Assembly (NCBI GenBank): GCA_017435865.1
Contig: JAFSEF010000045.1
Location: forward strand, 1-41,918
Reading direction: 5' to 3'
DNA from: Clostridia bacterium
GTDB lineage: Bacteria > Bacillota > Clostridia > Oscillospirales > Acutalibacteraceae
Length of the DNA stretch: 41,918 bases
Position numbers and translations under genes: made by a program. This document shows, in pieces, positions 23,887-32,070 of this stretch. Under the pieces are notes generated by a model. It was not told the origin of the DNA and searched no databases. It saw only the letters and a list, made by a program, of their open reading frames with translations. The first letter of the stretch is position 1. Each line of letters opens with the position of its first letter.

Positions 23887-25749
23887 TTATCGCAGTTGTG
23901 CGTTGACCTGTGCCCAGACAAGAATGCTGTCTGCCTTGACAATTTCTTTTGCATTCATAAAACCGCTGTCTGCAAAGGTGTTTTCCGCATAGCGTACATT
24001 TGCACAGAATTTTCCGAAACGGATTCTGCCCTGTGCCGAGCTTTCATCGAAGAAATCTCCTGTATTAATTGTATTGTTACAGAATGCAAAAGCGTTGACA
24101 TTGTTGACCTGCAGCAGCATGGAGGGAATGTCTGTGAAACGGTTGTCGCTGATTTCGACATTGGTAAAAACAGCGGTCTGTGCACTGCTGCCTGCGATGT
24201 TGGTACCGACTTCAATGACCGAACCCCAGTCGCTGTAATTGCATTTTTGGAAGGTGTTGTTGCGGATAACAAGATTGTCAACCCCTGTACCCTCCTGCCA
24301 GAGGGAAGGTTCAATGTCCATAACAACCTTGATTGCCTGTGCCATGGTTTTGTAAAAACGGTTGTTTTCGCACAGACCGTTGGAAGATTGCAGCAGCAGA
24401 CCTCTTGCACGGTTTTCGTGGAAATAATTATTGCGGATAACATAATTGCCGCTGTTGCATGCGGTATTGTAAGCGACAAAACCTTTGGTCACTTCTGCAG
24501 GCAGGTTTTCAACCTCAACCTCTTGGGTGAGCCAATCAAGTGTCTTGACGGAAACGATTTTGGCGGTCAGCTCCGTGTTTTCAAACTTTTCGTTTTTGAA
24601 CGCAAGCACATCCCCTGCCTGCAAACGCATGGCAGATGCCGTCAGGGTCAGCGTATTGGCGTTGACAGCCGTAACATAGCCCAGACCGTCATGCACATTG
24701 ATGCAGTCATCTCCCATACCGCTGATATCACAGCCTGCAATATTGAAGCAACCGTTCGTATTTACAATGTGAATGGCATCCGCGGTCATGGAAACGCATC
24801 TTGTGTCTTTGTGATCGGGATGCACACCGATAAAGCTGTTGATGATCTGAAAATGTGAGCAGTTGTCCTCACAGATATATGCCATGCCGGCACTGCCGTA
24901 AATATGTACATTGTCGAAGGTGACATTTTTGCTGCTTTCGCGGATGCTGAAAACGGTGCCGTCATAGACATAGTGCCTGAGAATATAGGTTTCGCCGTTT
25001 TCAAAGGAATCCATGCAGCCGTTGTGGGTCACACGCAGTGTGTTTTCCGAGATCTTGTTCACGGACTGTACGGTAGTCGGATCCTGATAGAGATAATGCT
25101 CCTTGGAAGAATGTTTTGCACCGAAAGTAAATGTTTCGGGGTCACACTGTGTAATGGCAGCAAAGCGGATGGTTTCGTCACAGTTGCGTGCATTCCGGAA
25201 CACAAGATCCACAGTGTCAGCATCAGGGTTGCTGTTTGCAATGGTAACCACGGATGCAAGAGGACTCTCGTCCCAATTCCAGTCCACATTCAGGTTTCTG
25301 ATTTCAATGCAATCGCTGTTTCTGATGAAAAACTTGTAGCCGGTGGAAGAAAAAACGAAAGTTGCATCGTTGCCGTCAATGAGAAGATCCGTACAGCCGT
25401 TGGCATCCAGACCGTTTTCGCTTCTGAAATAATAAGTACCCTTCTCGATAACGAGTTTTGTCTGCGGATGCTGTGCACAGTAGTCAAGTGCACTCTGCAA
25501 AGCAGCAAAGTTATCGTCATTGCTTTCGGCAAGACCGAACGAAGCAGCGTTCACCACCGACAGGCTGCCGTCGGCAGGACGCTGAATATAAAACTTTGTT
25601 TCTCCGACACCGTCAATTACCTCTGCCGTTCTGAAAGCGGAATCGGAAACAGGGGCTTCGATGCGCTCTGCGGGTGCAGAAGGCATGGCTGTTGCAGGTG
25701 CAAACAGCAAAATGATGGCTGCAAGAAACGAAACAAATTTCAAAAACAT
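23887..25749 (-). CDS. Secreted right-handed beta-helix protein, GH110-like features
   Basis: 620 residues from the ATG at 25747-25749 (AGAGGAAG upstream); the in-frame upstream codon at 25776 is TTG without a ribosome site. A signal peptide is clear (FVSFLAAIILLFAPATA). The body has parallel beta-helix repeats: VIEKGTYYFRSENG, CTDLLIDGNDATFVF, CIEIRNLNVDWNWDE, and later GNYVIRNNYFHENRARGLLLQ and DNLVIRNNTFQKC. The stretch SMTADAIHIVNTNGCFNIAG followed by CDISGMGDDCINVH resembles the acidic active-site region of GH110 alpha-1,3-galactosidases (Asp in TADA-x-H and the Asp-Asp before x-NVH). I see that only as pattern similarity; pectate-lyase-like or other beta-helix hydrolases remain possible. 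Operon position after a GH-A enzyme supports a glycan role. Confidence 0.75.
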   Translation of the reverse strand: MFLKFVSFLAAIILLFAPATAMPSAPAERIEAPVSDSAFRTAEVIDGVGETKFYIQRPADGSLSVVNAASFGLAESNDDNFAALQSALDYCAQHPQTKLVIEKGTYYFRSENGLDANGCTDLLIDGNDATFVFSSTGYKFFIRNSDCIEIRNLNVDWNWDESPLASVVTIANSNPDADTVDLVFRNARNCDETIRFAAITQCDPETFTFGAKHSSKEHYLYQDPTTVQSVNKISENTLRVTHNGCMDSFENGETYILRHYVYDGTVFSIRESSKNVTFDNVHIYGSAGMAYICEDNCSHFQIINSFIGVHPDHKDTRCVSMTADAIHIVNTNGCFNIAGCDISGMGDDCINVHDGLGYVTAVNANTLTLTASAMRLQAGDVLAFKNEKFENTELTAKIVSVKTLDWLTQEVEVENLPAEVTKGFVAYNTACNSGNYVIRNNYFHENRARGLLLQSSNGLCENNRFYKTMAQAIKVVMDIEPSLWQEGTGVDNLVIRNNTFQKCNYSDWGSVIEVGTNIAGSSAQTAVFTNVEISDNRFTDIPSMLLQVNNVNAFAFCNNTINTGDFFDESSAQGRIRFGKFCANVRYAENTFADSGFMNAKEIVKADSILVWAQVNAQLR

Positions 25750-25784
25750 AAATATTCTTCCTCTCTGCGTTATCAAAACAATGA

Positions 25785-27374
25785 TCAGTACACAAGATAA
25801 ACGGGTGTATTGCTGACGGTTATCCTGTTTCCTGTCTGCATTTGGTTGCCGTACATATCGTATGCGGTGTATGTGCCTGCAGGTGCATCGACGGTTGTTT
25901 TGTCACCGAGGCTGTAATACACTTCAATTTTTTTGCCGTTTGCGGCGTATTCGTCGATCACAAGATTCTTTTCATCCTTTTTGTTGCCGACAAACCGTGC
26001 ATTGCCGAGGAAGCGGATCACCGTTGCGTATGTGATCACGGCTTCGGTCGGTTGCAGGTATTCATCGAAAAAGGCAAAGTTATTGACATCGTTTTCGGGA
26101 GTGACCGTCTTTCGGAACGAAAACGAAACAAAACCTTTTGCCCCTTTGGAACGGGTGTAAAGTGCTTTGCACGCAATGGTTGCCGCATCCGTACCGCCGA
26201 CACCGCTTTCGCTGTTGATGCCGCCCGTTGTGAGGCCTGCAGATTGTATGAGAGAGTACATCTGCTTCATGTTGTCATAGTATTTGTCAAGTCCGTCGTG
26301 GTTGTGATAAGCAAAATTATCAAGCAGATTCTGCTGCATCAGCTCTGCGGATTTCTGATAAAAAGCAAGGTTGCTTTCGCGTTCGGCAACGGCAAGACCA
26401 CCCGTAAAAACATAGGCGGACGGGTTTGCGGCCTTGAGGACGGATGCCGTGTTTTCAAGCAGTGCAAAATATTCTTCGGGCGTGCCTGCAAAAAACGGCC
26501 AGTTCGGTTCGTTCCAGATTTCCCACAGAATGTCGGTATTGTCGGCATAGTGTGCCGCGACCTTGCCTGCAAAATCTGCCCACAGATTCTCTTCGGGCGG
26601 ATAGGTCCAACCGATGGCTTCATCGTAATTCTTTTTGTACTTCTCCGCGGCTGACCATTTGCCTGCGTTGAAACCGAGAATCCAGTTGTATTTCATGCCG
26701 TATTCGTTGACTTTGCCGACAAGATAATCCTGTTCAGTGAAATTGACTTCCCCATTGGCTTCACTTTGCATGGCTGCCCAGCCGACACTGTCCTCACGCA
26801 CAAGATTCACACCGAGGTACTGTGCGGTTCTGAGGATTCTGTCCACAGAGCTTTCGGCGGTTTCGTACGGAACCTGAAATCCTTCGCCCCATGTGTATGC
26901 ACGGGTGACATAAGGCTGTATGCCGTAATAAAAATCATCACCTGCCTGTTCATTGGACGGTACAACACCGACATTGAACGATGCGGCACTGCTGCCGGGC
27001 AGTTCGATCTTCACCGTGAAAATGCCGTTCGCAGAAGATGAAAACGAGAATGTATTATACGGTTTTGCAGCACTGAGAACCACATAACCGCGTTTGTTGA
27101 ATCCCGTCTGCTTTCCCGCGACCGTTACTTTCATTCTTGTGCCGTCGAGTGCTTTGTCGAGGCATTCAACAACGACACCGATCTTTTCATCGGGTGCAAA
27201 CAAATTGCCGTCCCCGACAACACCAAACCGCAGCTGTTCGTTTTCGCCGTTTATACAGTATGCATCGGTTTGAGACAATTGTGTGATAACAATCTGTTTT
27301 TCAGGGGTCATTCCGATGAAAAACATTTCAAGTGCAAAGAGCAGTGACATAAAAAAAGAAATGATTTTTGCCAT
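25785..27374 (-). CDS. Secreted clan GH-A glycoside hydrolase (GH39-like)
   Basis: 529 residues with an N-terminal signal sequence or anchor (IISFFMSLLFALEMFFIGM). Residues 30-140 form a beta-sandwich. The TIM barrel starts near 150 (YYGIQPYVTRAYTWGEG). The acid/base is Glu289 in ILWEIWNEPNWPFF and the nucleophile is probably Glu389 in TGGINSESGVGG. The C-terminal ~90 residues are another beta domain (YYSLGDKTTVDAPAGTYTAY). The NEP context and the size suggest GH39 or a related family acting on beta-linked sugars; the family call is moderate. First gene of the four-gene minus-strand operon, with AAGGAGAAATT before the ATG. A TACAAT (27413-27418 on minus) is a possible -10 box without a good -35. 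Confidence 0.75.
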   Translation of the reverse strand: MAKIISFFMSLLFALEMFFIGMTPEKQIVITQLSQTDAYCINGENEQLRFGVVGDGNLFAPDEKIGVVVECLDKALDGTRMKVTVAGKQTGFNKRGYVVLSAAKPYNTFSFSSSANGIFTVKIELPGSSAASFNVGVVPSNEQAGDDFYYGIQPYVTRAYTWGEGFQVPYETAESSVDRILRTAQYLGVNLVREDSVGWAAMQSEANGEVNFTEQDYLVGKVNEYGMKYNWILGFNAGKWSAAEKYKKNYDEAIGWTYPPEENLWADFAGKVAAHYADNTDILWEIWNEPNWPFFAGTPEEYFALLENTASVLKAANPSAYVFTGGLAVAERESNLAFYQKSAELMQQNLLDNFAYHNHDGLDKYYDNMKQMYSLIQSAGLTTGGINSESGVGGTDAATIACKALYTRSKGAKGFVSFSFRKTVTPENDVNNFAFFDEYLQPTEAVITYATVIRFLGNARFVGNKKDEKNLVIDEYAANGKKIEVYYSLGDKTTVDAPAGTYTAYDMYGNQMQTGNRITVSNTPVYLVY

Positions 27375-27508
27375 AACAATTTCTCCTTTTGCATCTTTTT
27401 GTTGTTTTCTTTATTGTAGCACATTCCCTGTTCCGAACACAACACATTTTTGCACTCAAAACCGTCCGTTCTTACTTTTTACAAAACCTGAAAAAAGAAA
27501 CAGATGAA

Positions 27509-27537
27509 TTGTATTTGCATAATAAATATGATATAAT
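27509..27537 (+). promoter_or_regulatory. Sigma-A promoter for the phosphatase/lipase/MATE genes
   Basis: TTGTAT (27509-27514), a 17-nt spacer and perfect TATAAT (27532-27537); the ATG is 50 nt downstream behind AAAGGAAGG. Confidence 0.7.
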
Positions 27538-27586
27538 CGCTCCGACAAACAAAACATCCGCAGTTTGAAAAAAGGAAGGCAGCAAC

Positions 27587-28210
27587 ATGGAAAAACACGA
27601 TTCCCTGCAAATTATTTTCATCAGACATGCCGAAACAAATTACACAGACATAGCAGACCGTGATCCGAGCGACGGCGAGCTGACCGAACAAGGCGAACAA
27701 CAGTGCCTTGCTTTGGGTCAAAAGCTCAAGGAACTGCCGATCGATGCATACTTCACAAGCTCTCTGCTGCGCAGTTTCAAAACAGCGGTCGGTGTGTGCA
27801 ATGCAAAACCTGACAAACCTGTCCTTGCAATCTGTCCCGAACTTGTGGAATGCGGCTGCACACCGGGTTATTACGGCTGCAGCGAGGAATACCTCAAAAA
27901 ATACTACCAAAACACAAAAATGTGTGAAAAGCTTTTCGGTACTGCGGACTATGCATTCGGCTGCGAAGCTTTTGAAGACAATGTTCTGCGGGCAGAAAAA
28001 GTGATCTCTTACATCAGAAACCATTTTTCTTACGGGCAGCGTGTTGCAGTGTTCAGCCATCACGGTTTTCTTGAATATCTGATTCCGACGGCATTGGGTG
28101 TCAGACCGCATCAGTTCCGTTTTGCGTTGGACAATGTTTCAATGACGGTGATCGACTATTGTCCTGACGGCAATGTTGTGCTTCGCTGTGTCAATGAAAA
28201 AGGCAACTGA
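27587..28210 (+). CDS. Histidine phosphatase superfamily protein (PGAM/cobC-like)
   Basis: 207 residues. The phosphohistidine motif is IFIRHAETNY with His14; DGELTEQGEQQCLALGQKL and SSLLRSFKTA follow as in the family; and the second catalytic His is in VAVFSHHGFLEYL. The enzyme should remove phosphate from a small phosphoester in the cytoplasm; members include phosphoglycerate mutases, alpha-ribazole phosphatases and sugar phosphatases, and sequence alone does not choose. The C-terminal part (HQFRFALDNVSMTVIDY) matches the usual end of the fold. First gene behind the promoter at 27509-27537; the lipase gene starts 30 nt later. Confidence 0.88.
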   Translation: MEKHDSLQIIFIRHAETNYTDIADRDPSDGELTEQGEQQCLALGQKLKELPIDAYFTSSLLRSFKTAVGVCNAKPDKPVLAICPELVECGCTPGYYGCSEEYLKKYYQNTKMCEKLFGTADYAFGCEAFEDNVLRAEKVISYIRNHFSYGQRVAVFSHHGFLEYLIPTALGVRPHQFRFALDNVSMTVIDYCPDGNVVLRCVNEKGN

Positions 28211-28240
28211 ACCTTCAACAAAAAAGAATCGGTGAATGAT

Positions 28241-29080
28241 ATGATCGGTATTATGGATGTCGGCGGCGGTATGCGCGGAAATTATGTCAGCGGCATACTC
28301 GATTATCTTCTTGACAATTCCATTGACATTGAATACTGTCTGGGGATTTCCGCAGGAAGTGCAAACCTCATTACCTACATAGCAGGTCAACGCGGAAGGC
28401 TGCAGAGTTTTTATGAGGAGTATGCCTTTGAAAAACAATACATGAGCATCGGCAACTACTTCAGAAAAGGAATGTACATCAATCTCGATTACATTTATTC
28501 CGGCATTACCAACAGCGACGGAAAAAATCCGCTGGACTATGCGTCAATTATGCGTTCGTCCAAACAGTTTTTTGCCGCCGTAACGGATGCCAAAACCGCA
28601 GAGCAGAGATTTTTTGACAAATCCGCTTTTGCGTTTGACGATTTTACCCTGTTCAAAGCAAGCTGTGCCATTCCCGTTGCAACGCGGAACCCAGTTTGTT
28701 TCATGGGCAAAGAATATTTTGACGGCGGCATTGCAGACCCCATCCCTTACCAAAAAGCGTTTGATGACGGCTGCGACAAACTGATTGTCTGCCTGACACT
28801 TCCCGTTCAGCATAAGAAAACGGCATTTCCTGCATGGCTTGTAAACCTGCTGCTTTGCAGATATCCGCAGATTGCAAAAGCCGTAGTGCAGTCACACGAA
28901 ATGTACAACAACAGAATCAAAGAACTTCTTGCACTCGAAAAACAGGGCAAAGTGTTGCTGTTGTATCCGTCCGACTGTTTCGGCATCAGCACCGCAACAA
29001 GAAACAAGGACGGGCTGCACAAATTATACAGGCTCGGATATGCGGATGCTCAGAGAATTGAAAAGTTTTTGCAAGAATAA
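28241..29080 (+). CDS. Patatin-like phospholipase/esterase
   Basis: 279 residues from the ATG at 28241, with GGTGA 5 nt upstream; a GTG at 28232 is in frame but overlaps that site. The oxyanion loop is DVGGGMRGNYVSGIL. The nucleophile is Ser37 in LGISAGSAN (G-x-S-x-G), and the dyad partner is Asp161 in EYFDGGIADPIPY (D-G-G). The C-terminal half matches the YjjU/RssA-type bacterial branch. It should hydrolyse acyl esters of lipids near the membrane. No signal peptide. It lies 30 nt after the phosphatase and 45 nt before the MATE gene, so the three may form an operon; a link in function is not evident. Confidence 0.88.
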   Translation: MIGIMDVGGGMRGNYVSGILDYLLDNSIDIEYCLGISAGSANLITYIAGQRGRLQSFYEEYAFEKQYMSIGNYFRKGMYINLDYIYSGITNSDGKNPLDYASIMRSSKQFFAAVTDAKTAEQRFFDKSAFAFDDFTLFKASCAIPVATRNPVCFMGKEYFDGGIADPIPYQKAFDDGCDKLIVCLTLPVQHKKTAFPAWLVNLLLCRYPQIAKAVVQSHEMYNNRIKELLALEKQGKVLLLYPSDCFGISTATRNKDGLHKLYRLGYADAQRIEKFLQE

Positions 29081-29125
29081 CCTTTTTTAACTTTAAAACA
29101 CAAAGAAACCTATCTGAGGAAAAAA

Positions 29126-30469
29126 ATGAATCTTCTCACAGACAATCCAAAAAAAGTATTTTTCAGATTTCTTGTGCCTGCCGTCAGTTCAGCGGTGGCA
29201 GTAGCCATTTACAGTTTTGTTGACACCATTGTCATCGGGCAGGACAAGGGCCCCAACGGCACTGCTGCATGTGCGGTTCTGCTGCCGGTGTTTACACTGG
29301 CAAGTTTTATAGCATTGCTTTTCGGTGTCGGCGGTGCGGTGCTCATGAGTAAAGCCCGCGGTGAAGGAAACCGCGAAAAAGGGGATGCATACTTTACCGC
29401 ATCTCTTGTAGCGGCAGGAATCATCACCCTTGTTTTGTGGATCGCAGGAATGATTTTTCAGAAACCGCTTTACCGTTTGTGCGGTGCGGATGATGTTCTT
29501 TTGCCCTATGTCTATGAATACGGCAGGTGGATTTTTGCCACCTATCCGACCTTTGTTTTTGTTACCCTGCTCGGCTCATTTGTGAGAACCGACGGTGCAC
29601 CGCGGTTTGTCATGATTGTTACGCTCATCGGCGGTATTTTTAACATCATCGGCGATATTGTATTTGTTTTTCCCTGCAAAATGGGGATGAACGGTGCAGC
29701 CCTTGCAACTGCAGGCGGTTCGGTTTTACAGACCGTTCTTCTTCTGGTTTATATCCTGCTCGGAAAAACCTCATTGCACCTTGCAAAACCGCACCAATGG
29801 TTGCAAGCAATCAAAAAAATCACCGTTGTCGGTTTCGGTGCGGGCTTCTCACAGATCGCAATGGCGGTGGTCGCCTTTGTGATTAACAATCAGATCATGA
29901 AATACGCAGGGGCTTCAGCTCTTGCGGTATACGGATTCCTCGGTACGGTGTCGGCTCTTTTTCTGAGTGTTTTTGCAGGCATCGGACAGGCAGCACAACC
30001 CCTTGTATCCGAAAATTACGGTGCAGGACAGCACAAGCGTTGCTTTGAAGTCGGCAAACTCGGCATAATCACGGCGGTGGTGTTCGGCATTGTCAGCTTC
30101 GCTCTTTGTGCACTGTTCCCCTCACAGATGGTAAACATATTCATGCAACCGACTCCCGAAGTCGAAAACATTGCTCCTTTTATCATCCGAGTCTGTGCAC
30201 TGTCATTTCTGCCCATGGCAATCAATATGTTCGTGATGGCATACCTGCAATCCGTCGGCAAAGCCAACAGTGCAACGCTCATTTCCACACTGCGTGGTAT
30301 GGTACTGCCGATCATTCTGCTGTATCTGATGCCGTATCTTTGGGGCAGCAACGGTATATGGTGGGCTGTAACTGCCGCAGATGCACTGGCGGCTGTTCCT
30401 GCAGCGGCATTGATTGTCGGACAACTGCGAAAAAAGAAGACAGGTGAAAAACAATGCCAATTACAATAA
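29126..30469 (+). CDS. MATE-family multidrug efflux transporter
   Basis: 447 residues with twelve hydrophobic segments. MATE landmarks: PKKVFFRFLVPAVSSAVAVAIYS at the start, DTIVIGQDKGPNGTAACAV in helix 2, GVGGAVLMSKARGEGNREK in the first cytoplasmic loop, and the mirrored second half with FAGIGQAAQPLVSENYGAGQ. It should export cationic drugs or metabolites in exchange for Na+ or H+. Length is normal. The start has CTGAGGAAAA upstream. The 3' end overlaps a small chimeric ORF (30454-30531) by 16 nt. Confidence 0.9.
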   Translation: MNLLTDNPKKVFFRFLVPAVSSAVAVAIYSFVDTIVIGQDKGPNGTAACAVLLPVFTLASFIALLFGVGGAVLMSKARGEGNREKGDAYFTASLVAAGIITLVLWIAGMIFQKPLYRLCGADDVLLPYVYEYGRWIFATYPTFVFVTLLGSFVRTDGAPRFVMIVTLIGGIFNIIGDIVFVFPCKMGMNGAALATAGGSVLQTVLLLVYILLGKTSLHLAKPHQWLQAIKKITVVGFGAGFSQIAMAVVAFVINNQIMKYAGASALAVYGFLGTVSALFLSVFAGIGQAAQPLVSENYGAGQHKRCFEVGKLGIITAVVFGIVSFALCALFPSQMVNIFMQPTPEVENIAPFIIRVCALSFLPMAINMFVMAYLQSVGKANSATLISTLRGMVLPIILLYLMPYLWGSNGIWWAVTAADALAAVPAAALIVGQLRKKKTGEKQCQLQ

Positions 30470-30531
30470 ACATTTACTGCACAGACACAGCCGGCATCCC
30501 CGACAGCGACAAAGAGTTTATAAAAGAATAA
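30454..30531 (+). pseudogene. 25-residue chimeric remnant (monooxygenase start plus foreign end)
   Basis: The ATG at 30454 has AGGTGA 6 nt upstream. It opens MPITINIYCT, the typical beginning of small antibiotic-biosynthesis-monooxygenase (ABM) proteins of Clostridia, which usually continue G-x-N-G-x-A-R-x-F-A-x-E-M. Here it changes to DTAGIPDSDKEFIKE and stops. The ending looks like the C-terminus of another protein. I read it as the scar of a deletion that fused the first ~10 codons of an ABM gene to the last ~12 of a neighbour. A functional micropeptide is possible but unsupported. Confidence 0.5.
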
Positions 30532-30552
30532 TCCTTTTTCGGAGAGTATACA

Positions 30553-31164
30553 ATGAAGACAACGGAAATGAACAAGCTGATCCGACATTTTGACACTTAT
30601 TTTGAACAAAACGATTCCACTATCATACATCCTATTGTGGATAACGGTCTGCATATTGATGTTCTTTTGTACAGCCCCAATGAAAAATATTCATTCTGGA
30701 AACTGGTAACCATGGGAGCATCGGACTATAAAATGCCGCCGTGCCGACAGACTGTCGGCAGCTACAATGAATACATAATGTTTGTGGATGCCGCTGTTGA
30801 CCTGACGGACAAAAATGTGTTCATGTGGTATTATGAAAAATTGCTGACGGTGTCCACTTTTGCATATTACAATCAGACACATATTACATATGCTCATAGC
30901 TTTGAATGGCAAAATGAAGACCCCACAGATGAAATGATTGCCGCTTTCATAGAATTTCCGCAAATTATGGGCACAACCGCGATTCTCAAATGCAAGCTCG
31001 GTGTACTGAAAACCGTTGCCTGCCTGCAGGTTGTACTGCTCACAAAAGAAGAACTTGAAAAGCTCATGGCAATCGGACCGCTCGCATTCAGTGATTATCT
31101 GTATCCGGAAGACGGAACAATGCCGCATTTTCTGACAGAACAACACAGAAGCGAAAAGTTCTGA
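30553..31164 (+). CDS. SUFU (suppressor-of-fused-like) domain protein
   Basis: 203 residues, with CGGAGAG before the ATG. The pattern LHIDVLLYSPNEKYSFWKL followed by VTMGASDYKMP is typical of bacterial SUFU domains, with the conserved T-x-G-x-S/A-D turn, and the later PLAFSDYLYPEDG (near 170-182) fits the family's C-terminal part. In bacteria these are small cytoplasmic proteins, several of which are predicted immunity proteins for polymorphic toxins. No toxin gene is seen nearby, so the role is open. It follows the chimeric remnant by 21 nt and is the last gene of the plus-strand run. Confidence 0.7.
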   Translation: MKTTEMNKLIRHFDTYFEQNDSTIIHPIVDNGLHIDVLLYSPNEKYSFWKLVTMGASDYKMPPCRQTVGSYNEYIMFVDAAVDLTDKNVFMWYYEKLLTVSTFAYYNQTHITYAHSFEWQNEDPTDEMIAAFIEFPQIMGTTAILKCKLGVLKTVACLQVVLLTKEELEKLMAIGPLAFSDYLYPEDGTMPHFLTEQHRSEKF

Positions 31165-31193
31165 CACAAAAATCTCAAAAAAAGAAAACAAAC

Positions 31194-31223
31194 GACCGCC
31201 TGATACATGATGTTCAAGCGGTC
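31194..31223 (-). terminator. Dispersed terminator, copy 1 (GACCGCCTGA/TCAAGCGGTC)
   Basis: Arms 31194-31203 and 31214-31223 with a 10-nt loop. On the minus transcript the single non-Watson-Crick position becomes a G-U pair, and the stem is followed by a U-rich stretch. It lies 5 nt after the stop of the XRE gene at 31229. Copies 2 and 3 are at 35364 and 38215; a half copy is at 40317. Confidence 0.8.
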
Positions 31224-31228
31224 TTTTG

Positions 31229-31993
31229 TTATCTTTTTTTGTATACAACCAGCTCCGGGTTTGCTCCGTTTGCTTCATACGTACACACAAGCAGAAAGTC
31301 CATATTGGCGGCAATTCCGAAGCAACGCTCTCCACCGAATTCACATTCCAGCTGATTGCCGAGATAGGTTGCGTTATCGTCAAGAAATTTCACATTCTGT
31401 CCGTTGGGCAGTCGGTATTCAAGGTTGATGTAGCCGCCCACAAGTGCGTTCAGCTTTTCGACCCTGGGCATTCCTTCAATCTGCAGTGCGTTGAATTCAC
31501 TGATCAGCTGTTGCTTGAATTCTTCAAACTTCTCCGCACCACCGAGATTTTTATACGATTTCCAGTAATCAAGTTGCGGGAGCAGCTCCTGCATATACGC
31601 ACGGGCCTGTTCTGCGGAAAAATGCTCACCGACCATATTTTTTACGCAGACTTCGATCAGGTCGTCCATATCATGGTACATATATTCACCGTCGGCATAA
31701 CACCATTTGCAGTATTCTTCGTTGAAAAATCCGTCCGTTTCGCGGCTTATATTGGTGTCTTCAAGCGGCATTCCGCAGCATTGACAGACAAGCTTGCGCG
31801 GTGAACCGAGAAGCGTGTTGATGGAGACATCAAACACCTTGGAAAGCAGTTTCAGCGTTTCCGTATTCGGTATGGTTTCGCCGTTTTCCCACCGTGATAC
31901 CGCCTGCCGGGTCACAAAAATCTTTTCGGCAAGTGCATCCTGCGAAAATCCTTTTTTGGTTCTCAATGCAAGAAGAATATCTTTTGTTTCCAT
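31229..31993 (-). CDS. XRE-family regulator fused to a zinc-ribbon domain
   Basis: 254 residues. Residues 1-60 are an XRE helix-turn-helix (SQDALAEKIFVTRQAVSRWE, then NGETIPNTETLKLLSKVFDV). Residues 69-100 carry a zinc ribbon of the C-x-x-C-G-M-P-L type: CQCCGMPLEDTN, then GFFNEEYCKWCYADGEY, with four cysteines. A helical segment (MYHDMDDLIEVCVKNMVGEH) follows as in the known Zn-ribbon proteins of this kind. The last ~80 residues (from GMPRVEKLNALVGG) form a beta-rich domain I cannot name. Such fusions are common in Clostridia and probably respond to metal or redox state; that is inference. Promoter at 32013-32041. Confidence 0.82.
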   Translation of the reverse strand: METKDILLALRTKKGFSQDALAEKIFVTRQAVSRWENGETIPNTETLKLLSKVFDVSINTLLGSPRKLVCQCCGMPLEDTNISRETDGFFNEEYCKWCYADGEYMYHDMDDLIEVCVKNMVGEHFSAEQARAYMQELLPQLDYWKSYKNLGGAEKFEEFKQQLISEFNALQIEGMPRVEKLNALVGGYINLEYRLPNGQNVKFLDDNATYLGNQLECEFGGERCFGIAANMDFLLVCTYEANGANPELVVYKKR

Positions 31994-32012
31994 TCAAATT
32001 CACCTCAGAATG

Positions 32013-32041
32013 ATTATACCACCGCGTGCATTGTCACACAA
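32013..32041 (-). promoter_or_regulatory. Sigma-A promoter for the XRE/zinc-ribbon gene
   Basis: On the minus strand: TTGTGT (32036-32041), a 17-nt spacer and perfect TATAAT (32013-32018), 20 nt before the ATG at 31993. Confidence 0.65.
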
Positions 32042-32070
32042 GCAACCGGCAGTTGCTGCTGCAGCTTGCA

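Noticed and set aside
30553-31164. SUFU protein as immunity partner of a polymorphic toxin
   Set aside because: No toxin, WXG/LXG or secretion gene is within reach; SUFU proteins also occur alone.
31229-31993. Antitoxin of a toxin-antitoxin pair (XRE type)
   Set aside because: No small toxin gene adjoins it, and the zinc-ribbon fusion fits a stand-alone regulator better.
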